From Boswellia sacra (lineage: Eukaryota; Streptophyta; Magnoliopsida; Sapindales; Burseraceae): a stretch of DNA of 64,000 bases. The notes below the pieces were generated by a model. The model did not search any database. It was not told the origin of the DNA and saw only the letters and a list, made by a program, of their open reading frames with translations. The stretch covers positions 27,833 to 91,832 of the forward strand of contig SNVD02014657.1 in the NCBI GenBank assembly GCA_013180625.2, given 5' to 3'. Both the position numbers and the translations under genes were made by a program. Of this stretch, positions 1 through 12,605 are shown piece by piece (position 1 is the first letter of the stretch; each line of letters opens with the position of its first letter).

Positions 1-2550
1 AAGGTATTCTTAGTTTTTTTTTTTTTTCCCCTCTATTTTGAATATGTACGGCAATACAAAGAGAAAAATTGCTTCAATGCATTCAAAAGTGTACGCCACA
101 TTTCTTAAAGCAATTCTCACAGCTAAAAGAGAATAATTTGAATTTAGGACTAAACATACTGATCTGACAAATGGTAGTTGGAATACCCAACCAAGAACAG
201 GTATCCTCTGAATGAAAACAGCTAGTGTTGGCCAGAAACCACTGCACAAAAAGTACAATCAACAACATCAATAATGTCACATACGTTAACTAAAACAAAA
301 ACATTAGACATTCTATTGTACCTGAAGAGCACAATGAACCCATATGTCTCAAGAATCATTCCGAAAATTGGCCATCCTATAACAACAAAGAAGAAGCCAA
401 CACCAAAGGAGACGGTTCCCTGTATGATAAACAATCCAATTTACATAAGTACAAAGATGGATGACAGTCCATGCACAGAAAACTGCAAATGTACACGAAC
501 ACTGAAGGAGAGAGGGGGAATCAGAACAAAGCAAAACCTTAAAATTTTGGCGTTTCATAAAGAATTGAATGGTGGACTTCAAACCAATGGATAAAGACAC
601 CCCTGAGAAGAAGAGGATCTAATGTTGTCCATAAAAAGCCAGTGTTAATTAACCATCAGAAGAAAAGAAAAACGTGTAAGAAAGAACCCAAAATAAGAGA
701 ACTTACATTTCCCATGGCGAGTAACCCCTTATCAAAGAAAAATATGATTCCCAAGAATGTGAAGAATATGCCAAAACCTGTCAACCCTAGCCCAATCTCT
801 GTGCCATTTAAAAGTAGCAAGTTATAGAGGGTTGTAAAAAGTTTCAAATAAAAGGAAGCACTAATTGCAACCTCAATCTATTCAAAGAACATTGAATATA
901 AAACTATATATTCCAGTTAAGAGAGGCAACAAAATGTAAATGAGATTGACTTTGAAGGAGAGAGTTCCGGCTGAAATTAGATAAATATATGCCATAGTAC
1001 TTTTCTCGACGAAGCAGTTTGTAAAGTCAAGATCACAGCAGACCAAAAAATCAAAGAGTGAACATTTTGTGAAATTCCTCGGGTGTTCCGGTAACATATT
1101 ATTGGTGAACAGTGTATGATGATACTGCGAGTAGATCTGAAGTCAAAACTTCAGGCCTCCCAGTAATGTTGTCCAGAAGCATTAGTCTTAATCTGAATTT
1201 GAAGAGTGGCTAAAAGTCCAGTTACATCATTATAGTATCATGTGCAACTTATAAACAATCTCCACATAAAAAGTCCCACACTCCTAGAAGTAATTGCACA
1301 TTTGTAACTGTTCCAAGGCCCCGCTCAGCATGAAAAACAAACATGATAGAGGTGATGCTCGCTTCACAAGACCCCTTTGGAACCTCTACATCAATAAGTC
1401 CACTACTTCTATCATCTACAACTGCTAATAGATAATATATTTTAAAAAAAAAATGCATATAATCAAGAGACTTGACCTAGAAGGTTGATGGAGCTGTGGC
1501 CACTGCCTCAGACTTACCAAATCTAAGGACATAAAAGAATTCAAGGTATCATTTCTTTGTATACTATATATGCTAGTCCAAAACACTTTCAATCCATAAT
1601 AGAAATTTTACTGATACTTTTATACAATCACTGCATATAAACAGTAGTAGTCTAGCAGTCTAATGATCTATTCTTGCGTGTTAAACATGTTGTGGCATTT
1701 ATGTTTTAACCACAGTTTAATTTGCACTCTATTTGTGAGAATACTTAGCCGCTTGATAGAGCTAAAGAAGCAAGTTCCCTTTTACCAAAATGAACTCTTC
1801 AAAATTAAGCCAGCCAACAGTTATCACTTCTATCTCTTCCTATTTGAAACCTAACATATTGTTCATAATCTTAAATACACCAGCCTTTATTTCATGCCCT
1901 AAAGTGAAAAAAAAAAAAAAAAAAAAAAGAAGAAGAAGAAGAGGTGGGGGTGTGTTGCGCGGCGTAAAGTGTGGTAACAGAATGTCAACAGTCCTACTCC
2001 ATTGTTCATGTAGAATAAAAATCTAACATACGATTCATAATCTTCATTCATGAGTTCACAGTGTGTTAAGCTAGCATCCGAAGTTTGATATCAAGATAAC
2101 TCCTCTACGACTCATTTGGAATTTTCAGAAAGTTCTTAACCAACAAATCATCAAATCAAAACAAGTTAAAAAAAAAAAAAATCACTCAAGATGGTTAGAA
2201 AAAGATCTCCAGAATAATAAATAGTCTCCTCAAATCATTAACAAAAGTTGAAACGAATTTTTCCAATAGAAATGTCTTCAACAAAAGCTGTCATAACAGA
2301 AAACGATGAACATTCATCAAATTAAAAGTTTCCCAACAAAATGAAATACACAACTAACTAATAGCTTTATACTAAGTGAATAATTCAAATTCACATATTA
2401 ATACATCACCATCAATTCTTCCTCCCAAATTCTAGGGATTTCAAATTCAAACATTCAATTTAAGATCAAATGCACAATGAAGATCAAGAAGAAGATCAAA
2501 AAGTTCAATATCAACTCACTCTTTCGGTCATTCATTTCAAAGGAAACCAT
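1..2550 (-). CDS. GOT1: GOT1-type vesicle transport protein (Got1/Sft2-like), 3' end cut by window
   Basis: Small Golgi membrane protein of the Got1/Sft2 family, which in yeast helps ER-Golgi and endosome-Golgi vesicle traffic. Coding exons on the minus strand are 2550-2520, 798-707, 618-538, 419-322 and 241-160, all with GT-AG borders and compatible phases. Together they give 128 codons. The start ATG at 2550 opens MVSFEMNDRK, as in plant Got1 proteins. Recognisable stretches are KIGLGLTGFG, FFDKGLLAMGN, the KSTIQFFMKRQNFK loop and SGFWPTLAVFIQRIPVLGW; hydrophobic segments fit four membrane passes. Family members are about 140 residues, so roughly 12 C-terminal codons should lie beyond position 1, and no matching exon is seen in 1-159. 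The first coding intron is long (2519-799). The identity is secure; which paralogue it is remains uncertain. Confidence 0.9.
1908..1941. repeat. Poly(A)/GAA low-complexity tract
   Basis: An A run followed by GAAGAAGAAGAAGAGG inside the long first coding intron of the GOT1-like gene. It has no coding role. Confidence 0.85.
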
Positions 2551-3000
2551 TGTGCCGACGATTCAGATACTGTCGACCTTCACCTGCACAAAGAAGTAAA
2601 TACAACAACATATCAATCCACAGGCGAAGAAACAAACAAACAACGAATTCAACGAACAAAGCTAGGGCTTCAACCGTGAAAGGCCACGTAATTTGAAGAT
2701 CAGTAACGTTAACGTTAGGATACTTAGTGATTGTCGAATAAAGATCCGGAAAATTACCTAGTTAAGATTCTGTAACAAAACGCGAACTCGATTGGATCTA
2801 CAACGAATAGGATGAATCAATTTTCTGTTTGTTTCTCGAGAAAGAATTGAAATGAAAATAGAGACTGAAAAGATGATTCAAAAAACGTTTGGAAGTACCT
2901 GCGTTGCGTGGCAACTTGCAATTGCCGGATCTGCGTAAGAACAGAAGTATTTATTTCGGTGCCGCGAAGGTGTTCACGAGTCGGTGGAGTGACGTGTCCA
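2551..3000 (-). other. 5' leader of the GOT1-like gene with a leader intron
   Basis: Upstream of the ATG, the acceptor ends at 2584 and a good donor (CGCAG|GTACTT) falls at 2898-2897. The leader is therefore split by an intron of about 315 bp (2898-2584). The transcription start should lie somewhere in 2900-3150; no convincing TATA box was seen. The leader intron is inferred from splice motifs only. Confidence 0.5.
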
Positions 3001-3159
3001 GGAAATGAAACGAATCGTTTTGGGAGGTTTTGAGTGTGGGAGGATTTTGAAGCTGTGGCTCAGAAGCGAATGATTCGGGCTGTCGCCGGAACTGAAGCGA
3101 GCTGGCGTGTGCGAGTTGACGGTTGAGGTTGGGAAATTTTTTGATATATGACCCGTTTG

Positions 3160-5705
3160 GTATACGGGGATAGAAAATGACCCGGATATTTTTTAAATAG
3201 TCTTTTTTAAGACTGAAAAGACGAAACACCCCGGATATTGCCCTTCGAAGCACTTCTCACATTGGAAATAAGTAATTTCATTTTAAAAAAATGATTTAAA
3301 TTTTAAATTTTTCTTTAACCAAATATAGATTAATTATTGATAAATAATAATGGTTTCATTGATGTATATAATAATTTAAGATTGTTTAATTTATAAACTT
3401 TCCTCCAAATGTCTTATTTAATTAAGAAAAATATTTTATAAAATTAATTTTTTTATTTGTCCTATAAGTTACAAACCAATCCATAATCAACATTCATTTA
3501 TACCAACAATAACTCCAAAAATTATTAATGTCATGTTCATGTTATAGAAAGAAAGGTGAAAATGGGTACGAACTAAGACCTAGATGCAATCAAATCCCAA
3601 ATCCCAAATACCTCGACCAACTAGGCTGCCCTTTAAAGGCCAAATACAATCCTTGGATATAAGAAATGTCAATTAAAATTCTTTTACTTGAATTTAATCG
3701 ATACTATAAAATTATTTTTGGTGCCCTAAAAAATTTAGAAAAGGCGTATTTTAGTTATATATTAAAAGGAATTATTGAAGTTTTCATATTTAATTATGCT
3801 TTATATAAAAGATGGTTTATTGTTATTTATCAATTTTTGGGTCGTTCAAATGATTTTCTTTTTTAACACGATAAGCAATAACTTTAGTTAATTTTGAAAA
3901 CAATCAGACTTGAGGAATAATGGTCAAGACTTTCTGAGGGAGATGGTTAACTGAGCTTTACTTTAGGGTCATGATGCGCGGCAATAACTTCTCATGATAT
4001 TTGTCTTGAACAAAATTTTCCATGACATAACAGAACAAGCAAGATAATAGTATTCAAATTAATAAATGAACAAGTGAAACTAGTACTAATTTATATGAAA
4101 ATGAATCACAGTGATATTGGAGGCAATTAAAACTCAATTTGTTTTTATATAATTAAAAATATAATTTTAAGCTATAGCATTATTTCATATTTATTATCAA
4201 TAACCTGTAAACGATAACCAACATCCTGACCGGATTGCTTAATCGAAAATTTACAGGTTGAATCACGATTGTATTACAATTAAGTTGTGTGTGTATATTA
4301 ATAGTAATGATGTTTTGATTGGATGATAGTTTATAAAGTTATGAATTTGCCTGTATATTTGTACCCATTTTTAATATAGAAGATAAGAATAAATATTATC
4401 CTTTAATTTTAAAACATAAATTAAAAATTCATACTTTTAATTATGTAGGGTACTAAATTACAAACATTTCAAAATGTAATTTAAGTAAATTAAGTTATTT
4501 AATAACTGGTATTTTATTCAACTATTTGATGTTGTTAAAAATAGACAATAATTTGGTATATATGTAGACTATTTTAAGATCGTAGAAATTATTAAGATCA
4601 TGTAAACCATTTATAAGAATAATTGTGAAAATGACACCATTAATACTTTTTTAAAAAAAAATCAACTCACCAAATTCTTAATTGATAACAATTTTTTAAA
4701 GTATCATTGTTGGACATAACAACATGTTTTTCTTCTTATTTTTTTAAAAAATGAATAATAAAAAATTATAATGTTTTATATTTTATTTATTTAATTATTA
4801 GGGATATTTGATAGAAAGACATAATTGAGAGGTCAAAACAAAATGCTTGAAGCATTTGAAAGTTAAGAGAATGTAAAAGCTTTATAAAAATTAATAAATA
4901 TAAGTAAGGTTATTATTCAAAACTTCAAAGAAGAATCTTAAATCATTCACAAACTATTTTATGACAATATATTAAACCAAAAGAAAGAATGAACTCTTTG
5001 TGCATGCCTACCATTTTTATTTATTCTGAATAACCTGGACTAACGGTGCTTGTAATGTAAATATTTTGTATGTCAAATCTTTCAGTTATTTCAACAAATT
5101 ACACAAAAACCTATTATTTATTCAAATTTTTATTGCTTTTCTTGATTTTTTAAATTTAACTCCGCAAAAGGCTGATTGCAATTTATGTATTATAAATATG
5201 TATTGTTCAGTACAAATTTAAGATAAAACGTATTATTATTATTCTTATTATTCTTTAAATCAAGTGATGTGTAAATAATTTCTTTCTTAGATATGATAAT
5301 TTCACGAAATGAATGGTCTTGCATTTTTCACATCTAAGAATATTGCAAGGCTTTGTTATCGTTTTTATTCTTGTTGTTGATATTTTTATGTTGACATTAT
5401 TATTCACCATACTTTTTAAGGGAAGGTGAAATGGTGGGTGGTGGGTGGTGGCTAATGCTTCTGCACTAGAGAAGCAGGAAGTGAGAGATGCATCACACTC
5501 ACATCACCAGTCAAATAATTGAATACATAAATCCTGAACAGAATTCATCCAGAAAACAGTCTCCAATTAAAAGCACACCATTCCTAACTAGAAACAAAGC
5601 AACAAGCTAAAAATTATAAGTTTTCTCTTGATGTGTAACGTTATTAAATTGACAATTAACTTTCTGCAATCCTGGCAATATCACTACATAACAGAAGGAA
5701 TTACG
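3160..5705. other. AT-rich intergenic DNA
   Basis: About 2.5 kb of AT-rich sequence. Open frames are short and have no recognisable protein similarity. A small GGTGGGTGGTGG purine/T tract lies near 5430-5450. No gene, RNA gene or well-bounded repeat was recognised. Confidence 0.6.
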
Positions 5706-5732
5706 TCAAGTGCTAAACTCAGGAGAACCAAC

Positions 5733-5962
5733 CTTCAGGTTTCCGAGCATTTTCGATGCTAATGCCTCAGCAAAATCAGCTATTACATGGTGTAAGTACA
5801 TAGATGTTACATGTTGGAGAAGCTTACTTTGCTTCATAATAGCATTTAAATTACCAGGATGCCAATGCCGACAAGACAGTAAAATTTCCAGCAAATTCAT
5901 CCCACGCCACTGTTGGCAAAAAAATATTGCATCTTCCATCAGCAATATTGAGCTGGAGACCT
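5733..5962 (-). pseudogene. Alanine:glyoxylate aminotransferase 2-like (AGT2/PYD4 type) exon relic
   Basis: The minus-strand translation contains [16 protein letters not shown] followed by [17 protein letters not shown]. This matches the N-terminal part of the plant PLP-dependent class III aminotransferases AGT2, AGT3 and PYD4 (mitochondrial alanine:glyoxylate and beta-alanine type). The upstream part is in another frame: LNIADG, then [12 protein letters not shown], then CRHWHPG after a shift, so at least one frameshift is present. A donor-like GT directly follows the AAG at 5735-5733, so the relic derives from a genomic, intron-containing copy, not a processed transcript. The following exon (the NSGSEANE region in the family) and the PLP-lysine region were not found nearby. 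It is a one- or two-exon fragment, non-functional. Confidence 0.75.
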
Positions 5963-6295
5963 CAACAAAGCAAATCACATCTTATTATAACAAGGAAGAA
6001 TTCACGAAAAGAAAAGAAAAAAAATTCATAGAAATCAAGCCATTATTGCCAAACAAATATTGCATCTACCCTTCAAGAATTAATTGGCTTCTAACTTGAT
6101 CTACACTTTAATTGTACAACTTTCACTATTCTAGGACAAAATTTCGTAAATCTTTATCAAATTAATGTCAATAGAAAGGGCCAAAATTAGATTAAATCAA
6201 ATATTGAATAAATTCCATGAACTAATAATGCTAAAGTCGTCATAATAAAATCATCGCAAATTGATATAATAGTTACACCGAGCACAATGAAGAAA

Positions 6296-7545
6296 TTTTT
6301 TTTTTTTAATAGACTATGATTTATATTGCAAAGAAAAAGTGAGAGGTAACAAAAAAGAAGTGGAACATGTCCATCAGCTCTATATAAAAGAAAGCATTCT
6401 AAAAACCAATTCCTCCCAAGACACCTTCCTAGTTTAGGTGAATGAAAAAGAAACTGAAACCTTGGAATTCCTTTGAGATTAAGGCCCAAAGTGAAGTAAG
6501 AAAATTAATTTTATCCCACGGCTCTGCCTCATTGGCATCTGTCTCTTCCTTTAAAATGCTCTTATTCTCCTCTTGGCAAAGGACCCAAAAGAGGGCTGCA
6601 ACAGCATAATTACATAAAGCTTTCATCTTCTTGCTTCTCCTACCCATAAAAAGATTTTTTTCCCAAAAAGATCGATTGCATCCAACTGGAATTACCCAGC
6701 AACGCTTAAGTTCAAAGACCAGTCGATGCCAGAGCTTTGTAACTGTTTGACAGTGAAGGAAAAAGTGATAAGTGCTCTCCTCTTCTTTCCTGCACAAAAC
6801 ACAGCAAGAAGGGGACAGGGATGACATGGGATTTCTCTTTTGAATCATATCATGAGTATTAATTCTGCTTTAAGCCACTATCCAAAGAAAAACTTTAGTT
6901 TTAGGAGGAATTTTATTCTTCTATATGAAGTTGAAGGCTCTGAAGTCATATGATGTCCCATCCTCAAAAGCCAAGCTTGAAAGGATTGACATATGAATTT
7001 TCTCGATGGCTCTAGCTTCCATAATCTTCTATCCTCTGCCAAATTATTAAGGGATGTCCTCTGAAGCATTTCCAAGAGCTCTACTTGATCATGACTTTCA
7101 CTTTCTCCCAATCTCCTCTTAAAATAAATTTTCCAACTGCTTTGGGATTGGGTAATCGGTTCAATGAAACATTCAATTGGCTTTTTTTTTTTTTTTTTTT
7201 TTTTTTGTAACACAGCTGATAAAGACGAGGAAATCTCTCGCAAAAAGGAACATCTTCGAACCAATTGTCCTCCCAAAATCTGATCTTATATCATTTTCCA
7301 ACAATGTATTTTATGTTATGCAGGAAATAATTGAGCTGCTCAGAGATAACTTTCCATAGACTTCTAAAAGAACCGCATTTCACCACAATGGCATCCCACC
7401 CATTAGTGTGAACTCCAAACTTGCTTGTAATAACTCTATGCCAAAGAGACTCTTTTTCTAAAGGGAATCTTCATAGCCATTTGGTTAAGAGAGCTTTATT
7501 TTTGTTCTCCAAATCTCCAATACCTAGTCACCAATCTTGATGGAA
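6296..7545 (-). mobile_element. L1-type LINE remnant, 3' half with poly(A) tail
   Basis: Minus-strand reading ends in an A run (the T run at 6296-6307 on the plus strand), as expected for a LINE 3' end. Upstream it encodes pieces of the C-terminal zinc-binding domain of plant LINE reverse transcriptases (zf-RVT), including CCVLCRKEEESTYHFFLHC followed by KLWHRL, plus the preceding region aligning with 8500-8870 of the neighbouring plus-strand copy. The frame is broken repeatedly. The RT catalytic part is missing, as expected from 5' truncation or later deletion. Confidence 0.8.
7180..7206. repeat. Poly(T) (poly(A) on minus) expansion inside the LINE
   Basis: A run of about 27 T on the plus strand inside the minus-strand LINE relic. 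The sister copy has only a short A run at the matching place (near 8817-8824), so this is a local homopolymer expansion and not a second poly(A) tail. Confidence 0.75.
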
Positions 7546-7674
7546 TCATGCTTTTTAGAAATGAGACAGTTAAAGGCGGAATTGGTCACTTTATTAATCA
7601 CTCGCCGTTTGAAAATTCCTCCAAAACTCTCATAAGATCATTTTTAACAATTTTTTAACTTATAAGATCAAAAA

Positions 7675-9555
7675 GTAAAAGGGCTAGTGATTAAAATTGA
7701 TTTTGAGGAGGCGTATGATCATGAGAATTGGAATTTTCTGGACTTTGTTCTGCAAGCTAAAGGTTTTGGGAATAGATGGGGTCCTGGGTTACAGGCTGCC
7801 TCAAAACTATGAATTTTTTTGTTTTTATCAATGGCTCACCGAAGGGGAGGTCATCATCAAGGGGATCACCTTTTTATTTATCATTGTTGTGGATGGGCTG
7901 AGTAGGATGATGGATGAAGCGATTAAGACAAAGATGGTTGAAGGCATCCAGGTTGGGGCAGAAAAAATTATGGTTTCTCATCTTCAATTTGCAGATGATA
8001 CCATCTTCTTTTCTTCCCCAGATGATCAAAAAATCAATAACCTTCTTAAGATCATGGAAACCTTTAGTCTGCTTTCAGGTCTCAAAGTGAATATGACTAA
8101 AAGTTTTATTGTAGGAATTATTTCTTCAATGGAAAAAATTAACTCCTTGGCCAATAATTTTGGATTGTCGGTTGGAAGCTGGCCAATCAAATACCTAGGT
8201 CTTTCCCTTGGGGGACAACTGCAGAGCCTCAAATTTTTGGCAACCAATGGTGGAGAAAATTGAAAAGAAACTTAGGAGTTGGAAGAAAGCATTTCTCTCT
8301 AGAGGAGGAAGATTGACCTTGATTCATTTAGTGTTGACAGCTATTCCTTATTATTTTCTGTCATTCAAAATTCTGAGTGCTATTGCTAAAAGGATTGAAA
8401 AGTTGTTAAGGGATTTCTTATGGAGAGGTTGTGATGAAGGAAGGGATCCCATCTTGTTAATTGCGATGTTGTCACCAGACCTAAGACAAAAGGAGGTCTT
8501 GGTATTGGAGGTTTGGAGAACAAAAATAAATCCTTTTTGATGAAATGGCTGTGGAGATTTCCATTAGAAAAAGAAGCTCTGTGTCATAAAGTTATTAGAA
8601 GTAAGTATGTAGTTCAAAAAAATGGGTGGAATGCCAATATGGTGAAGTTTGGATCTTGTAGGAGCCATGGAAGGCTATTTCTAAGGAGTTCAAATCACTT
8701 TTGCGTAATACAAAAATCGTTGTGGGGAAAGGGGATATGGCTAGATTTTGGAAGGACAAGTGGATCAAAGATGCTCCTTTTTATGAGACATTTCCTCATC
8801 TTTATAGGCTGTGTTCTAAAAAATGAGCCTATTCAATGCTTCGTCAGATCTTTTCTCACTCTCAAAGAAGCTTAAGCCATCTGGAGAATTCACACATAAA
8901 TTGTTTCAAGCATGGCTTTTGGAGGATGGGACAACAACTGATCTCAGAGCCTTCAACTTCATTTGGAAGAATAAAATTCCTTCTAAAATTCAAGTCCTTC
9001 TTTGGGCGGTGGCTCAAGGAAGAATTAATACTCATGATATGATTCAAAAACAGAATCCATTTTCATGCCTTTCCCCATCCTGGTGTGTCATGTGCAAGAA
9101 AGAAGAAAAGGGTATTAATCACCTTTTTCTTCACTGTCAAACAGCTGCAAAGCTTTGGCATCGACTTCTCATTGAGCTTACGTTTTGCTGGGTTATTCCA
9201 GGAAGATGCAACAATGTTTTTATAGATCATCCTTTCATGGGGAGGAGAAGGGATAAGAGGAAAGCAATATGGAATTGTGCAGTTGCAGCCCTCTTTTGGC
9301 TCCTTTGGCAAGAGAGGTACAAAAGGATTTTTAATGAAGAGACAAAGCTAATGAGGTTGAGTTAGGGGATAAAATTCACTTTTTTGCTTCTGTTTGGACA
9401 TCAATCTCAAACGAGTTTCAAGATTCCAGTTTTTTCTTCATCCAAGGGAAGGTGTTTTGGGGGGAATTGATTAATAAAGTGCTTCCTTTTTGTACAGAGA
9501 TGAAAAAGTTCCACTTCACTTTTGTAATCTCTCCTTTTTTATTCTGATTATAAAT
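7675..9555 (+). mobile_element. L1-type LINE remnant with reverse transcriptase and zf-RVT domains
   Basis: Plus-strand pieces in order: IDFEEAYDHENWNFL (RT start of the palm); the RT active-site region QFADDTIFF near 7990-8010, with the ADD core; SLLSGLKVNMTKS; and the C-terminal zf-RVT stretch with CVMCKKEEKGINHLFLHC near 9085-9140. At least four frame changes separate the pieces (about 8230, 8530, 8860 and 9365). The N-terminal endonuclease and the start of RT are missing. The 3' end resembles that of the minus-strand copy but has no poly(A) tail. The element is dead and does not extend upstream of about 7675. Confidence 0.85.
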
Positions 9556-9559
9556 TTGA

Positions 9560-10210
9560 AGTTTCCTATCAAAGGAATTGAGAAGAAATGGACACAATGG
9601 ATAGGAGAGATACCATAGATTTTCTTTCACTTATCCCACTTACAAAAGGTACTCAAAACTATTGTATTGCAAGAAAATAGTTATGGGTCCCTGGTCAAAC
9701 GGTTAGTAAATGGTTTTTCTTTCACTTAAGTTGCATGAAGTTCACTCTTGTTAATAAACAATCATGTCCACTCTGTCTTATTGGATTAAACAAGTGAAAA
9801 TATCAGGGCACAAACATGTTTTCACTCTCAATTTTCATCACACTTCAACGCCAAGAAATCAAAGCTATTCAACAATGATTATGAGAATTAACAAATCAGA
9901 ATGTTTTAACCGTAGAAAATAGACATAAAGGGCAAGGAAAATCTCCACCAGGAAAAAAAAAATACTATAATTTGTCTCTAATCTAAATTCCCTAGCATTT
10001 CCAGCAAGCTAAAATATCCTACATTGATAATGGAACAGAACATCCAAATCAAGCTGGGAGAGTACTCTAATTTATAAAAATCTATCATGCATTGATTTCA
10101 ATCCTCCATGTCAATTAATCATGGTTAAAAAATTACTCGACTTGGGTTAACATCTTTAATTTGTTGTTGTTGTGGAAAAAATCGCTTTTTTTTTGCAGCA
10201 ACAGCAACCC
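9560..10210. other. Intergenic, nothing recognised
   Basis: About 650 bp without a supported open frame or repeat boundary. Small T-rich and A-rich runs only. Confidence 0.55.
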
Positions 10211-10212
10211 AA

Positions 10213-11393
10213 GGGCGTTTGGGATTGCTTCTTTACCCGCTTAAAAAAGAAGCTATTGCCAAAAAAGGTTGCATTTATAAAGGACTCTAAAAGTAGGGAA
10301 TCACCTGCTTTTGAAAACCTGCTTCTACTTTCGAAATGAAGAATATCTAAAATATCCTTATTAAAAAAAATAAAACTTCAAAATTCCTTCATTTTTTATT
10401 TTTATAAAATATATTAATTATTAATTAAATATTTTTATTTTCTAAAAAATTTAAAAATATGTTATTTAATTAAAATTGTAAAAAATAAAAAAATTTAAAA
10501 CCGTCGTCAGAAAGGTCACTGGACCACTGAAGACCGTTCCAGTGGTGCGTCTGACAACACCACCAACACCATCATGATTGTTGTCATGCTATCTGACCAT
10601 CCATGGTGGTTTCAACGGTAAAAATATTTGTCATTTTGCTGTAGAAGACAACAGAAGTTTGCCAAAAAGTTTCGTCGTGTTCTGCCACAAAACGGCACGT
10701 ATTTTTTCGTGAAAACTATCATAGATGGTCAGATCACATGTCGGCAATCATGGTGGCATCGTCGGTGTTGTCGAATGCGCCATAGGTACAGTTACTAGTG
10801 ACTGTCTCCAGTGGCAGTCCGTGACCCCTCCGATGACAATTTTAAATTTTTTTTTGTGATTTTTTTTGAAATTTCATAAAATAAATTTAAATGTTTTTAT
10901 ATACTTTTATTAGTTATAATGTATATTCAAATATATTATTATAAATAAATTATTTTATAAATAAATATGTGCATTTATTGCAAAAATATTAAATTTAAAT
11001 TCAATTTATTACAAAAATATTAAATTCAAATGAATTTGATTTTAATATTCAATGATATTAAAATTAAACATATAAGATATACATCCATATGTTTTACATA
11101 AATTAAAGATTATTATAAATTTTATTTATATTTATATAAAAATAATTTATATAAAATTTGTATAAAATAATTAAATATTACAAATGAATACTATATATAT
11201 CTATTTTGGTCATTTATACATAACAAAAGTCACAGCAACAACAATATCAAACATTCTTTTTTTGCTTTTGGACAGTAAAGAAATTTTTAAAAGTTGGTTT
11301 ATTAAATATCCTCTCACCTTTTTCTCAAGTTGATTTTTTTATAATAAAATAAAAACTATTTATTTTTATAACAACAATAATCCCAAACTGGCC
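10213..11393. mobile_element. Putative non-autonomous DNA transposon, about 1.2 kb
   Basis: The left end GGGCGTTTGGGATT and the reverse complement of the right end, GGCCAGTTTGGGATT, form an imperfect terminal inverted repeat. The core at 10500-10850 is much more GC-rich than the AT-rich arms. No transposase frame is present. A short AACCC motif flanks both sides but no clean target-site duplication could be fixed. The superfamily is not assigned. Confidence 0.45.
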
Positions 11394-12605
11394 TGTTAAC
11401 CCCTTAGCTGTCAAGTAGAGATATTCGCTAGTTATAGTGATCTATGGTGATGTTTGGAAAAACAATACAATTAGACCTCTCAATTTCTGAAATGACAATA
11501 AACCTACCATTAAAGACAAAATCAATACACGACCCATTTAAATAATTTAGATTGTTTAAGTAGCCTTAAATCGCCATTAGAAGCTGCTTTTCGAAGTAAG
11601 TCTAATCATTAGCAAATAGTAATAGATTTGATTGAAATATAAAAAATTGAAAATCTAAAAATATTTATTATTTTAAGAGATAATGTTAAAGACCTCCCAT
11701 ACTTTATACTTTTAGTATTATTTCATTAATAGTGACCTTTTATATTTTTTAATAATTTAATTCATAAATTTTTAAAAATATTTCACGGACCTCCCTTTTA
11801 TTAACTTAACGATTAGATAACATCATCTTCTGTTCAAATAAGTTACAATTACTTTAACACCATTAACAAAATTCCTAAATTAAACCATTGAAATCGATAA
11901 AAAAGAGAGCAAAAATAAAATTTCCATTCACCCCCAAAACAAGTTAAACCACAAACACCACCCTAAAAATGTCCTATCACCGCTATGACAAACCCAAAAT
12001 CTAAGCCAACACCCACCCTACCATCGCAGACACACAGAAACTGCAACACTACCTCCATTGATGCACCACTGGTCCACCAATGATTTCTTGTAAATGCGAT
12101 TACTTTAATGATTTTGATAGATAAGTTTAAGTTCATCAAAATTGTTTCATGTAATGAAACTCGACAGGTAAGTAATTTGGGGAAAAAAAATTGAATCTAA
12201 AACCCAAAACCCAAAAAACCTAGAAACCCAGTGGCAATGGCAGCAACAAATAACTCGCTTTCGTTGAAGAAGATTGTGTGGCCTTGAAAGTTTAGAGATT
12301 TCCAGAGAAAAGGACTCGTGGATGAGGTCGAAGATGAGGAAGTTGCATGAGGGAGAACACCTTGTAAGAGTGTTGGCAATGAAAGGGAGCTTGGTGGACG
12401 ACATGGTGGAGTTGGAGGTGTGGTGAAGGAGAGCGGATAGGAAGTTGGGTTGATGTTGGCATTGAAGAAAGTGAGAGTGAAGACGATGGTGAAGAAAGTG
12501 GTGAAGAAAAGAAGAAGATTTATTTATCTAATACATGTTTTGTTCAATTGAAATTAATAAACACCTTCGGCTGGTGGTTGACGATAAATTGACGTTTTGT
12601 GTGTT
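11394..12605. other. Intergenic, no gene recognised
   Basis: AT-rich DNA with a run of C/A-rich sequence near 11930-12080. A weak open frame near 12150-12400 has no recognisable similarity and is not supported as a gene. Confidence 0.5.

Noticed and set aside
1..159. Last GOT1 exon inside the window
   Set aside because: The expected C-terminal residues of the family do not appear in any frame. The frame running through 10-159 is intron read-through.
7178..7206. Second LINE poly(A) tail at the T run
   Set aside because: LINE coding similarity continues on both sides and the sister copy has a short A run at the same place, so it is an internal expansion.
10500..10850. Possible gene in the GC-richer block
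   Set aside because: No long open frame; the block lies inside a putative DNA transposon.
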